This document shows, piece after piece, positions 34,345 through 42,000 of a stretch of DNA of 64,000 bases. Under the pieces are notes generated by a model. That model was not told the origin of the DNA and made no database searches. It worked only from the letters and a program-made list of their open reading frames with translations. Numbering within the stretch: position 1 is the first letter of the stretch; every line of letters begins with the position of its first letter. The translations under genes and the position numbers were made by a program. Origin of the DNA: Sphingobacterium kitahiroshimense. GTDB lineage: Bacteria > Bacteroidota > Bacteroidia > Sphingobacteriales > Sphingobacteriaceae. The stretch spans positions 6,200,001-6,264,000 of the forward strand of contig NZ_JAOQNK010000001.1 in assembly GCF_025961315.1 (NCBI RefSeq), in the 5' to 3' direction.

Positions 34345-34479
34345 TTAGTAGCTAAAGCTGAAGGCGAGCACAATAAAGTCATTGAGACAGCTTTGAAGCT
34401 TACAAAGATGGGTTTATTAGTGGAACAAATTGCTGAGGGTACCGGACTTTCCATAGAAGAGATCGAAAAACTGAAATAG
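34345..34479 (+). pseudogene. C-terminal tail of a second Rpn gene
   Basis: Directly behind the previous stop an open frame encodes VAKAEGEHNKVIETALKLTK and then GTGLSIEEIEKLK with a stop, matching the tail of the Rpn at 46730-47650. No start codon or nuclease domain is present. It appears that the whole 5' part was replaced by the SVK-type Rpn gene (33460-34344). Confidence 0.85.
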
Positions 34480-34502
34480 AACATATTTTTAAAATATACA
34501 GA

Positions 34503-34532
34503 ACCGCTTGGATGACCAAGCGGTTTTTTTTT
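34503..34532 (+). terminator. conserved Rpn terminator
   Basis: ACCGCTTGG-ATGA-CCAAGCGGT perfect 9-bp stem followed by a T tract. The same element follows the other Rpn genes. Confidence 0.9.
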
Positions 34533-34539
34533 GCCTTTG

Positions 34540-34774
34540 TTATTGACAAGTGGGCGACAGCAGAATAACCCCATTTCAGGTTTAACCACTTCACCTACCC
34601 ATTTCCACCATTCACCGAGTTTTTAGTTGGTTTAGTATAATTGCCATAGGGTAGGGACGAATTACACCCTACTTTTGAATCAACAAACAAATAGAACTGC
34701 AAAGCAGGCATTAGGGTGTGAGTTGGCGGATGTGGGGCTGATGCAACTTAATAACAATATAACATAAAGACATT
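34540..34774 (+). promoter_or_regulatory. conserved leader of the NTF2-like genes (copy 1)
   Basis: About 235 bp between the Rpn terminator and the NTF2-like start, strongly conserved in four copies (here and before 39939, 46081 and 58494). It includes a hairpin (GTAGGG ... CCCTAC, 34651-34672) and the A-rich pre-start CAATATAACATAAAGACATT. This copy and copy 2 carry an extra stretch of about 50 bp (AACTGCAAAGCAGGC onward). Probably the promoter and 5' UTR. Confidence 0.65.
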
Positions 34775-35224
34775 ATGAAAACTTTAACAAAAACATTCGC
34801 AGCAGTAGCCTTGATCGCAGTATCAACATTTACAATGGCAGCAGGCAAACCAGAGGTATCAAACCCTAAAAAAGCAGTGGTCAATCTATCCACAGCAGAT
34901 CTAGCCATTGACCATTACGTAGCGGTTATGACCGAAGGACAGTCGGCAGGAGTAGAGCAGTTGTTTACTTCAGATTTTAAACAGAAAGTACATACCACAA
35001 CAGATAAAACCAACAGCCGTTCAGAAGTTATTTCATTCCTGAAAAAGCAAAAAGGCGAGCAGTTGAACTGCAAAACAAGTACCACTATCGTTGAACAGTC
35101 TAGTGACTATATGATCGCAAAAGTGATCCAAAAATTTGAAGGGTTTACTAAAACCGATTTAATTACGTTGGTCAATGATGGTGGCAACTGGAAAGTATCG
35201 CAATCCATCAATACGTATAAGTAA
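34775..35224 (+). CDS. exported NTF2-like (putative lumazine-binding family) protein, copy 1
   Basis: 149 residues with a signal peptide (cut after MAA-G near residue 23). The mature domain is a small cone-shaped NTF2/SnoaL-like fold. It begins with a helix (AIDHYVAVMTEGQSAGVEQ) followed by FTSDFKQKVHTTTD and beta strands ending DGGNWKVSQSINTYK. No catalytic residue is evident; related domains bind small ligands or act as adaptors. It differs from the other copies by a few residues, mainly at the N-terminus of the mature protein (KPEVSNPKK) and VIQKFEG. Located between an Rpn tail and a cluster of small orphan genes. Confidence 0.85.
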   Translation: MKTLTKTFAAVALIAVSTFTMAAGKPEVSNPKKAVVNLSTADLAIDHYVAVMTEGQSAGVEQLFTSDFKQKVHTTTDKTNSRSEVISFLKKQKGEQLNCKTSTTIVEQSSDYMIAKVIQKFEGFTKTDLITLVNDGGNWKVSQSINTYK

Positions 35225-35250
35225 GTTAAGTAAATTTCATATGTTTAGTC

Positions 35251-35284
35251 AAATCCACATCGAGAGATGTGGCTTTTCTTTTTA
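35251..35284 (+). terminator. NTF2-module terminator, one-base variant
   Basis: AAATCCACATCGAGAGATGT followed by GGCTTTTC and a T-rich tail. The stem has one changed base (AAATCCAC) compared with the other copies. Confidence 0.75.
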
Positions 35285-35319
35285 GTATCCTCAGACGCGC
35301 TGGACAATAGCACGCGATT

Positions 35320-35420
35320 ACAATATGGATCTTATTTAGGATTTTATAAATTTGACTTCAATAAAGACTGAAGCTTTTAACTTTTGTTTCTTGATAATTC
35401 TATAAACAGATCATATTTTC
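35320..35420 (-). pseudogene. 3' remnant of a DUF2251-like gene
   Basis: TTGTTTCTTGATAATTCTAT and following bases match the 3' end of the DUF2251-like gene at 28311 (reverse strand), and the preceding TTTAGGATTTTATAAA is shared with 41.6 kb. Only the last 10-15 codons are present. It lies just past the NTF2 terminator, as does the second remnant at 41.66 kb. Confidence 0.6.
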
Positions 35421-35476
35421 TATTAATAAATAAATTAAGAAATTTTAAGTTAATTAATCATCATACCTTTCCTTAT

Positions 35477-35824
35477 ATGTTTTGTAATAAAGTCATTTTT
35501 GCACTAGTTTTAACAGCTATTCAAACAGCCATCTTTGTCTCGTGTAATACTCAAAACCGTGGCGAATGGGAAGTTTCCGATGCGAGTCGTGATACTATGC
35601 TTAATGCAGAAACCAATGTAAGTGATGCTACTACTATGATTCTAAAAATTGAGGGGCATACAGACGACTCAGTAAAAGTACACGGGATGACAATTGCTGG
35701 AGGAAATATTAACAAGGAATTGAAAGTTGATTGGTATAACTCAAAGGTTTCAGTTCAGTTTGAAGCCTATCGAGCAAAACAAGGCAGTCTAAAGATTAAA
35801 TTTTATGTGCCAGCAAGCCTTTAG
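35477..35824 (+). CDS. small lipoprotein of unknown function
   Basis: The start is set at the ATG that precedes a lipoprotein signal (FCNKVIFALVL, then IFVSCN, Cys about 24), giving 115 residues; the longer frame to 35384 begins inside the DUF2251 remnant. The mature protein is beta-rich (TTMILKIEGHTDDSVKVHGM). No known domain. It is the only plus-strand gene among minus-strand orphans here. Confidence 0.6.
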   Translation: MFCNKVIFALVLTAIQTAIFVSCNTQNRGEWEVSDASRDTMLNAETNVSDATTMILKIEGHTDDSVKVHGMTIAGGNINKELKVDWYNSKVSVQFEAYRAKQGSLKIKFYVPASL

Positions 35825-36056
35825 CTGTTATATATTTCAATAAACATACAAGGCGTCTATGAAGCGTCTTGTATACTCTTCTGGATAACATTTACAACTT
35901 ATCTAAAATTGTACCTTTGTTATTTAATTTTCTTCTTAGTACTGTAGTCCTTTATTTTCTTGCACATATAATCATGAATTATTATTTGCGTATGCACTTT
36001 CTTTGTGGATCACACAGACATGTCCCTCAAGTTATTCTATAATGATCAGCAGGCGT

Positions 36057-36743
36057 TTATTTCTTACAACCTTGTGTTAAAGCCTCTGTATATTCCTTTG
36101 TTATTGGTTTACCGCCAAGTTTTATACATTCATTGTAATACTTCCAAGCATTCTCACAGTCATTTTTTACAAAGTAGCATACAGACATTTTAAAAAGGGT
36201 ATTTTGGTTTTTGGGATCAATAGAATAAGATTTTTTAAAGTTATTTATAGCCAGATTGAAATCTTTATCTCCATGATTTTCCATAAACCTTGTCATATAA
36301 ACAGTTGCCTTATCGGTTAGAATGTTGGAACTGTTAGCATTTAATTTCAAACCTTCGTCGTACTGCTGCATTGCACTTTCAAAATCCTCGAATGAAAAAT
36401 AAATAGCACCGAATCCCCAAAACACATCTGCATTTGTCGGGTCGAGAAGCCAGGCCTGATTAAACCTATACATGGCTGTTTTTAAGTCCTGCTTATATAA
36501 ATAATCAAAGCCCAGTTTAATCAAAAGTTCAGAAGCTTTACGATTCGTTCCAGCTTTTTCTAAATACGACTTTATAAGTTCCTGATCAATTGTTTTTTGC
36601 TCTTTAGTCTTGACAGCATTTCCATATTTAGGTAGAAGACGTATTTCAGTTTTTGCTTCTTTTTTCCAATTTGAATACGTTATTTGTTGTCCAAATATGA
36701 GAGTCGTAATAAGTAGAAGAATGCATGTTATGGTGTATTTCAT
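36057..36743 (-). CDS. exported TPR protein
   Basis: 228 residues with a signal peptide (cut near FGQQ). Three or four TPR motifs occupy residues 70-215 (YRFNQAWLLDPTNADVFWGF, ALDPKN-type turns). TPR proteins mediate protein contacts in the periplasm. It ends 28 bp upstream of nothing on its strand and follows the GGCT-like gene by 27 bp, so the two may be co-transcribed. Confidence 0.78.
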   Translation of the reverse strand: MKYTITCILLLITTLIFGQQITYSNWKKEAKTEIRLLPKYGNAVKTKEQKTIDQELIKSYLEKAGTNRKASELLIKLGFDYLYKQDLKTAMYRFNQAWLLDPTNADVFWGFGAIYFSFEDFESAMQQYDEGLKLNANSSNILTDKATVYMTRFMENHGDKDFNLAINNFKKSYSIDPKNQNTLFKMSVCYFVKNDCENAWKYYNECIKLGGKPITKEYTEALTQGCKK

Positions 36744-36770
36744 AGTCGATAAGTAAGTTTTTGTTTTGCT

Positions 36771-37406
36771 CTATTGTTCTGCTATGATTTGCATCAATTC
36801 CTCATCGGTGTAGTTTCCTATTATACCGCGCTTACTTTTTAAGTAATCTAAAATTGTAAGATCATCAAATCCATGCGTTTGTTTGATACCCTGGCATATA
36901 GTCTTTAGATAGTCTGAACTAGGTTTAGTTTCCGTTTGGTTATCACTTTCATTTGTTAAGGTGAATATTGGATAATCTTTCTGTTGTCCTATATATAACA
37001 GATTACCATACCAAGACTTTTCTTTAAATATATAAGAACCGTCCAGTATAGCCTTATTAAAATCCATTTTAAGACCAGATACCGTGTTCGTTTCCTGCTT
37101 AGCTATATCAATCAATTGACCATTTGTTATCAGATAGATCCTTCCCATTGTTTTTATAGTAGGACTAAAAGTCGTTCTGATAAAAGCAACACCACCATTA
37201 TCCCAATTCTTAGAAGCTCTAGCAAAATAAAGCTCAGAGTTAATATAAATGTCTTCACTTTCAGAGGGTATTGTTTTATCAAGACATCCACCATATACCG
37301 TTTTTGCACCTGCCGGTTGTCCACCTGTTATGTAGCAAAGAAAACGCTCTTCCAAAAGGTTAGAACCATAGCACGCATACCAAACTTTGTCCTGTAAATC
37401 ATCCAT
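36771..37406 (-). CDS. gamma-glutamylcyclotransferase-fold protein
   Basis: 211 residues, cytoplasmic. It opens with WYACYGSNLLEERFLCYITGG, in which YGSN is the substrate loop of the GGCT/BtrG fold. The catalytic Glu position is not certain. Related proteins are often misnamed histone deacetylase. Reaction unknown; cleavage of gamma-glutamyl compounds is the family theme. A partial duplicate of its 5' end lies at 48.9-49.2 kb. Its neighbours are small orphan genes with an immunity-like look. Confidence 0.72.
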   Translation of the reverse strand: MDDLQDKVWYACYGSNLLEERFLCYITGGQPAGAKTVYGGCLDKTIPSESEDIYINSELYFARASKNWDNGGVAFIRTTFSPTIKTMGRIYLITNGQLIDIAKQETNTVSGLKMDFNKAILDGSYIFKEKSWYGNLLYIGQQKDYPIFTLTNESDNQTETKPSSDYLKTICQGIKQTHGFDDLTILDYLKSKRGIIGNYTDEELMQIIAEQ

Positions 37407-37450
37407 TTCTTTAAATTGGTTATAATCTTCTTGTTAAAGATATAAATAAT

Positions 37451-37485
37451 AAAAGGTTTTCTTTTCTTCTTCAAGAAGACCTTTT
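37451..37485 (-). terminator. terminator-like hairpin after the DUF3885 gene
   Basis: AAAAGGT and ACCTTTT arms close a purine/pyrimidine-rich loop, followed on the minus strand by a T/A-rich run. The element is repeated at about 49.14 kb and in part at 28.77 kb. Confidence 0.55.
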
Positions 37486-37517
37486 CAGCATTGGTAAAGT
37501 AATTATAGAGATTCCAT

Positions 37518-38195
37518 TTATTCAAACTGTTTCTGAATCTTTTCTCTGTCATTATCAAGAATCCAGTCATTATATTTTTCATAGATAGACCTTAATGATT
37601 CTTTATCGGCAGCAATAAGATCAAGACCTCTGTCGTCATACATATGAAAGATTAGTTTTTTGTCAATGTTGATAAAATAAACCTCTTTGTTTGTGAGAAT
37701 TGAGTTGTTGTCTAGTCTTGGTTTTCTTGGAGGAACATCGGTGTTTCCAATTGCTGTTATTATATTTTGATGATGTATTCGGTCGGCAGTCAGTTTAACA
37801 ACAGCTATGTTTCTTACGTCAAATTTGTCACTTGGTTCATAGAGCCGTTTCTCTTTTATATAACTAATCTCAGTCTGCTGCAGATTCTCGATTTGCTTAA
37901 ATGTAAAGTTTAATAATCTTATTTTCTGCCGTTTATATTTATAGTCCATATAAACTAAAAACACTTTATCAGAACTGTCAAATACAGAATGAAAAATTGT
38001 TGAAGCACGTTTTGTTACCTCCTGAAAGTATTCGTTTGTAGCGGTTTCCTCAGTTTGTAGGTCAAAGCGAAGTCCGAAATCCCACCTATAGAACAAAGGT
38101 GTTCTAAGCCTAAGCTCTTTGAAATTGGTTCTTAAAAATTGCTTATATTCTTTTAATATTGTTGACACATAATTGTTTTTAGTAGCTGAATGCAT
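37518..38195 (-). CDS. DUF3885-domain protein, probable immunity-type orphan
   Basis: 225 residues, cytoplasmic. Residues 35-50 (PLFYRWDFGLRFDLQTEE) and the C-terminal FHMYDDRGLDLIAADKESLR, followed by IYEKYNDWILDNDR, are the two hallmarks of DUF3885. That family is common next to toxins of polymorphic systems and as scattered orphan immunity genes. No toxin gene is visible nearby. It is followed by a terminator-like hairpin. Confidence 0.75.
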   Translation of the reverse strand: MHSATKNNYVSTILKEYKQFLRTNFKELRLRTPLFYRWDFGLRFDLQTEETATNEYFQEVTKRASTIFHSVFDSSDKVFLVYMDYKYKRQKIRLLNFTFKQIENLQQTEISYIKEKRLYEPSDKFDVRNIAVVKLTADRIHHQNIITAIGNTDVPPRKPRLDNNSILTNKEVYFINIDKKLIFHMYDDRGLDLIAADKESLRSIYEKYNDWILDNDREKIQKQFE

Positions 38196-38247
38196 TCTTT
38201 AATTTAATATTGCTTGATTATAAAATAGAACTTTCCATTTATCAAAG

Positions 38248-38811
38248 TTATTTGGTTCCTTCTATTATTTTACCATCAAAATCGATTTTATATTTTCTAT
38301 TAGAGAAGTCCATCAATAGTATACTGTCGTTTTCAATCCTAAATGATTCATCATCAAGGGAAACAAATATATCAGCACCTTCAAATTGCCAAATTATCTT
38401 TCCGTTTTTATTAAGCTTTGTTACTTGAGTTTCACCATCAACGAAATAGAAGTCATTTTGTTTGAAAATTTGAAAACAAGTGATTGGGTCAGCCTGCATT
38501 TTCCACATCAAGTCGAGATCAGGTAATGATAAACAAAATATTGTATCACTGCAGCATATTACGAGTTGATCCTCGTCTATAATGAAAGAATTTTGATTAA
38601 TCCCATTAGCACCCTGTGAACCTTTAATTATGCAACTGTAGATAGCTTTACCCTCATGATAAACTTTGATACCATGTCTTGATGTTATATGGTAAGTGGA
38701 ATCATTCCCTAAGTAAATTTTAGAATATCTAAATATATTATCTGCTGAATCATCTTCATAATCAGGTTCATCTATGATTTCAAGGATAAATTGCTTATAT
38801 ACTTTAGTCAT
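38248..38811 (-). CDS. hypothetical beta-propeller-like protein
   Basis: 187 residues, cytoplasmic. Repeated beta-strand segments with WD/PQQ character (LVICCSDTIFCLSLPDLDLM, VTKLNKNGKIIWQFEGADIF, RKYKIDFDGKIIE) suggest three or four propeller blades. No catalytic motif. It resembles the protein encoded at 39173 in composition, which suggests two related small orphans. Function unknown; immunity-type role possible. Confidence 0.6.
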   Translation of the reverse strand: MTKVYKQFILEIIDEPDYEDDSADNIFRYSKIYLGNDSTYHITSRHGIKVYHEGKAIYSCIIKGSQGANGINQNSFIIDEDQLVICCSDTIFCLSLPDLDLMWKMQADPITCFQIFKQNDFYFVDGETQVTKLNKNGKIIWQFEGADIFVSLDDESFRIENDSILLMDFSNRKYKIDFDGKIIEGTK

Positions 38812-38917
38812 CGTTATTATTTCTTAGTGAGTATTAATGAAATGTCTTCTTTTGCTTTGTACTGACCTTCTTCAATTATTTTGAAAGTTAGGTATAGGAA
38901 AATGTTTTTCGATTCAA

Positions 38918-39151
38918 CTAAAATAACGTTTCTGTGGGTTGGTTTTCTGCTGCATCTATTATTTCTTCCATTAATACAAACTTCTTGTCATCATCAGTTA
39001 ATGTTGTATAGTGATCAATATATCTATCAATATCGGAGGGATTGGTGACTTCAATAGGCCATTCCTGCATCCATTCCTCATTTGATAGGTTGAGCTCTTG
39101 TGCTAGCTCGTCAATTGCTTTTCTATTTGCACACCTGAATATTGGTTCCAT
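38918..39151 (-). CDS. small hypothetical protein
   Basis: 77 residues, very acidic and helical (IDELAQELNLSNEEWMQEW, DRYIDHYTTLTDDDKKFVLM). No known domain. It follows the 39173-39568 gene by 21 bp on the same strand, so they may form one transcript. Confidence 0.55.
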   Translation of the reverse strand: MEPIFRCANRKAIDELAQELNLSNEEWMQEWPIEVTNPSDIDRYIDHYTTLTDDDKKFVLMEEIIDAAENQPTETLF

Positions 39152-39172
39152 TTATTGTTTTAATCAATGCTT

Positions 39173-39568
39173 TCACCAGGTGTATTCTTCTGTATATGGC
39201 ATGTTTTTAAGATTTTCAAAATCGCTTATTTTATAGGGTATCTTATTTTTTAGGTTCAATTGCCAGACTGATGCCTCCTTGGACCAAGGATCAATTAAAA
39301 ACTCGATCATATCATCATTCTTAATGCGCATCTGGACAATATTACTTATCATGTCCAATTTAGTTATTTGATGATTATCCCAAATTAAAATATGATCACC
39401 TCCGATTATACATACTTTGTTTACGATCAATCCACAATATGGGTTTCCATACATATCTCCAATGCATATAGCTGTCTTTTCTCCTTTATTGACTAAAATT
39501 ATATCCTCATCAACATGGCCTAACGTATATTCTGGAGATTCATCTAATATTTTGAGATCATTTATCAT
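39173..39568 (-). CDS. hypothetical beta-rich protein
   Basis: 131 residues without signal peptide. Alternating strands (EKTAICIGDMYGNPYCGLIV, ILIWDNHQITKLDM) and WSKEASVWQLNLKNKIPYKI recall a partial beta propeller. The first gene of the minus-strand orphan cluster, which ends at 36.06 kb. Family unknown. Confidence 0.6.
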   Translation of the reverse strand: MINDLKILDESPEYTLGHVDEDIILVNKGEKTAICIGDMYGNPYCGLIVNKVCIIGGDHILIWDNHQITKLDMISNIVQMRIKNDDMIEFLIDPWSKEASVWQLNLKNKIPYKISDFENLKNMPYTEEYTW

Positions 39569-39751
39569 ATTGCTTTAGGTCTTTCACTTTAATGACTAGC
39601 CATTAACATGTTTGTGTCCTATACGAATTTACTAATTACAATTTGAATTCCATTTTTCAATATTCCTGAATGTTTCAAAAGATAATTTGGTTTCGATATA
39701 CTCTCCTTTTAATCTCAATACTTACTAAACTAAAATTAAATATGTACAACC
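39569..39751. other. intergenic stretch between orphan cluster and NTF2 leader
   Basis: AT-rich, no gene seen. It presumably contains the promoter of the minus-strand orphan genes. No Rpn tail or Rpn terminator precedes the NTF2 leader here, unlike at the other copies. Confidence 0.4.
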
Positions 39752-39938
39752 ACTTCACCTAGCCATTTCCACCATTCACCGAGTTTTTAGTTGGCTTATT
39801 CTAATTGCAATAGGGCAGGAACGATTTACACCCTACTTTTGAATCAACAAACAAATAGAACTGCAAAGCAGGCATCAGGGTTTGAGTTGGTGGATGTGGG
39901 GCTGATGCAACTTAATAACAATATAACATAAATACATT
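39752..39938 (+). promoter_or_regulatory. conserved leader of the NTF2-like genes (copy 2)
   Basis: Begins ACCACTTCACCTAGCCATTT and follows copy 1 closely, including the GGCAGG...ACACCCTAC region and the extra stretch of about 50 bp shared only with copy 1. The left edge of homology at about 39750 marks where this module was joined to the orphan genes. Confidence 0.65.
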
Positions 39939-40388
39939 ATGAACACTTTAGCAAAAACATTCGTAGCAGCAGCCTTGATCGCAGTATCAACATTCACTAT
40001 GGCAGCAGGCAAACCAGTAGGAGATAATTCTAAAAAAACAGTAGTCAATCTATCTACAGCAGATTTAGCAATTGATCACTACGTAGCAGTTATGACCGAA
40101 GGGCAGTCGGCAGGAGTAGAGCAATTGTTTACATCTGACTTCAGTCAAAAAGTACATGCGTCAGAAGATAAGACCAACAGCCGTTCAGAAGTAATTTCAT
40201 TTTTGAAAAAGCAAAAAGGCGAGCAGTTGAATTGTAAAACAAGCACCACAATCGTTGAGCAATCAAGTGACTATATGGTAGCAAAAGTAATTCAACAATT
40301 TGAAGGTTTTACCAAGACCGATTTAATCACCTTGATCAATGATGGTGGCAATTGGAAAGTATCTCAATCCATCAACTCGTATAAGTAA
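39939..40388 (+). CDS. exported NTF2-like protein, copy 2
   Basis: 149 residues, same layout as copy 1: signal peptide to about residue 23, then the NTF2-like domain. Substitutions include MNTLAKTFVAA at the N-terminus, DFSQKVHASED, and LITLINDGG near the C-terminus. All four full-length copies keep the same length and reading frame, which suggests selection rather than drift. The stop codon is followed immediately by the converging DUF6090-like gene. Confidence 0.85.
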   Translation: MNTLAKTFVAAALIAVSTFTMAAGKPVGDNSKKTVVNLSTADLAIDHYVAVMTEGQSAGVEQLFTSDFSQKVHASEDKTNSRSEVISFLKKQKGEQLNCKTSTTIVEQSSDYMVAKVIQQFEGFTKTDLITLINDGGNWKVSQSINSYK

Positions 40389-40389
40389 T

Positions 40390-40992
40390 TTATTGTTTAA
40401 TCATATGTTTAGTAAAGGCCACGTCGTGAGATGTGGCTTTACTTTTTTCATAAAATTCAATATATTGCTGTAAAGTTCCTTCCATTTGAATCATATCTAA
40501 AATTAACAGCTTAAAGGTCTGTTTTGTATTTTTATCTGTTTGATTATTATTTGAATAAAGAAAATTCATCAAAAACTCTCTTTTACTATCCAATATATCT
40601 TTAAGTTCTGCTATATTCGACAATATCGTTATTTTCTCATAATCAATTAAGTCAATTTTAGTATTAGATATAGTTTTCCAAGCATTGATTTTAATTTGTG
40701 GAATGCGAATTCCATTACATTTCCTTACAACATCCGACACTTTAATATTTTTGTTGCTAGCATAAAAGTTTAAGGAATCAATCAAAGACTCCTGGATAGG
40801 TATTTTTTCCATAATATCTTCATTAGTATCCTTTAACTCGCTATCTATTGTGGAAAATACTTGATTAATAAATGCTTTATCCTTTCTCTCGGAATTCCAA
40901 TTATCAATAAAAAGTGCGATTAAAATTCCTGCGATCACAGGAATAATTTCCTTGATAAAATGAATACAATAATTTCTAATTTTTTCCTTCAT
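40390..40992 (-). CDS. DUF6090-like membrane protein with chimeric C-terminus
   Basis: 200 residues. The N-terminal helix IKEIIPVIAGILIALFIDNWN is the conserved membrane segment of DUF6090-type proteins, followed by a long charged helical region. The last about 20 residues (SKATSHDVAFTKHMIKQ) are translated from the reverse strand of the NTF2-module terminator and 3' UTR, so the gene was probably truncated by recombination and acquired a new end. Function unknown. Confidence 0.72.
   Translation of the reverse strand: MKEKIRNYCIHFIKEIIPVIAGILIALFIDNWNSERKDKAFINQVFSTIDSELKDTNEDIMEKIPIQESLIDSLNFYASNKNIKVSDVVRKCNGIRIPQIKINAWKTISNTKIDLIDYEKITILSNIAELKDILDSKREFLMNFLYSNNNQTDKNTKQTFKLLILDMIQMEGTLQQYIEFYEKSKATSHDVAFTKHMIKQ
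40414..40450 (+). terminator. NTF2-module terminator inside a converging gene
   Basis: AAAGGCCACGTCGTGAGATG followed by TGGCTTTACTTTTTTC forms the usual stem and T tract. It lies within the 3' coding end of the minus-strand DUF6090-like gene. Confidence 0.8.
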
Positions 40993-41126
40993 TAGGGTGT
41001 TTTGGTATGATTAAAGGTAATGGCTGTTTATATAAAGATCCAAAATTCAAGTAGATTTTAAGTCTTTACTAGGTAAATGTACGTGATTTTTTCGATATAT
41101 TCATAAGGGGTGGAGCGTAACTAGAA

Positions 41127-41495
41127 ATGCTTAAACCTAAAAAAGCGGTAATCAGTCTATCCACAGCAGATCTAGCTATTGTCCATTATGTTGCGGTTAT
41201 GACAGAGGGACAGTCGGCAGGAGTAGAGCAGTTGTTCACTTCAGATTTTAAACAGAAAGTACAGGCAGCAGAAGATAAGACGAACAGCCGTTCAGAAGTA
41301 ATTTCATTCTTGAAAAAGCAAAAAGGCGAGCAGTTGAACTGTAAAACAAGCACCACAATCGTTGAGCAGTCCAGTGACTATATGGTTGCAAAAGTGACCC
41401 AACAATTTGAAGGATTTACTAAGACCGATTTTATCACCTTGGTCAATGATGGTGGCAACTGGAAAGTATCCCAATCCATCAACACGTATAAGTAA
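41127..41495 (+). CDS. NTF2-like protein without signal peptide, copy 3 (truncated)
   Basis: 122 residues matching residues 28-149 of the full-length copies. The signal peptide and the conserved leader are missing; the frame begins with an ATG right at the break (MLKPKKAVISLSTADLA). If translated the product would stay in the cytoplasm. No conserved promoter precedes it, so it may be a silent fragment. The 3' end and terminator are normal. Confidence 0.6.
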   Translation: MLKPKKAVISLSTADLAIVHYVAVMTEGQSAGVEQLFTSDFKQKVQAAEDKTNSRSEVISFLKKQKGEQLNCKTSTTIVEQSSDYMVAKVTQQFEGFTKTDFITLVNDGGNWKVSQSINTYK

Positions 41496-41522
41496 GTTAA
41501 GTTTGAATGCATATGTTTAGTT

Positions 41523-41554
41523 AAAGCCATGTCGTGAGATGTGGCTTTTCTTTT
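41523..41554 (+). terminator. NTF2-module terminator
   Basis: AAAGCCATGTCGTGAGATGT followed by GGCTTTTCTTTTT. One stem base is changed (CCAT) relative to the other copies. Confidence 0.75.
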
Positions 41555-41599
41555 TAAGATCCTTAGCTGTGTTGCCCGATAACAAGCGTTTAACATCTG

Positions 41600-41990
41600 G
41601 ATAATATTTAGGATTTTATAAAGTCGGATTCAAAAGTGATTACAGCTTTTAGTTTCTTGATAATTCTATGAGCAAATCATCAGTCAAATTTCTACAACAA
41701 CAAGACTGTGTTATAATCAATATCGCTATGTCAGTTATACAAGGTCTCTTTCACTGGTGCTGGAGACTTTTCCATTTTTACTGTCCAGTCATGGTATTCA
41801 AGAATGAGCTCCAAGCAAGGCCTTCTCACTATATCTTCTCCTTATCCACACTTCTGGAACCTTTCGAATAACAATCTTCTCTCATCTGTTTTACCTAAGA
41901 CAATTGTAGCACGATATGAAAAGAAAAACAAATGGTATTTATTATTAGTTGGTAAATAACGAATATTTTTATTAATTTGTAGTGTAATAA
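41600..41990 (-). pseudogene. 3' remnant of a DUF2251-like gene and degraded sequence
   Basis: 41655-41695 (TTTCTTGATAATTCTATGAG and the next 20 bp) is nearly identical to the 3' end of the DUF2251-like gene at 28311. Further left in the gene direction the match is lost. A minus-strand stretch at about 41740-41830 reads RPCLELILEYHDWTVKMEK without start, possibly part of another decayed gene. The rest up to the AraC gene shows nothing. Confidence 0.5.
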
Positions 41991-42000
41991 TGATGTGATT

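Noticed and set aside
36057..39568. Contact-dependent or type VI toxin locus
   Set aside because: Immunity-like genes are present, but no Rhs, VgrG, CdiA or other toxin-delivery gene is in the window.
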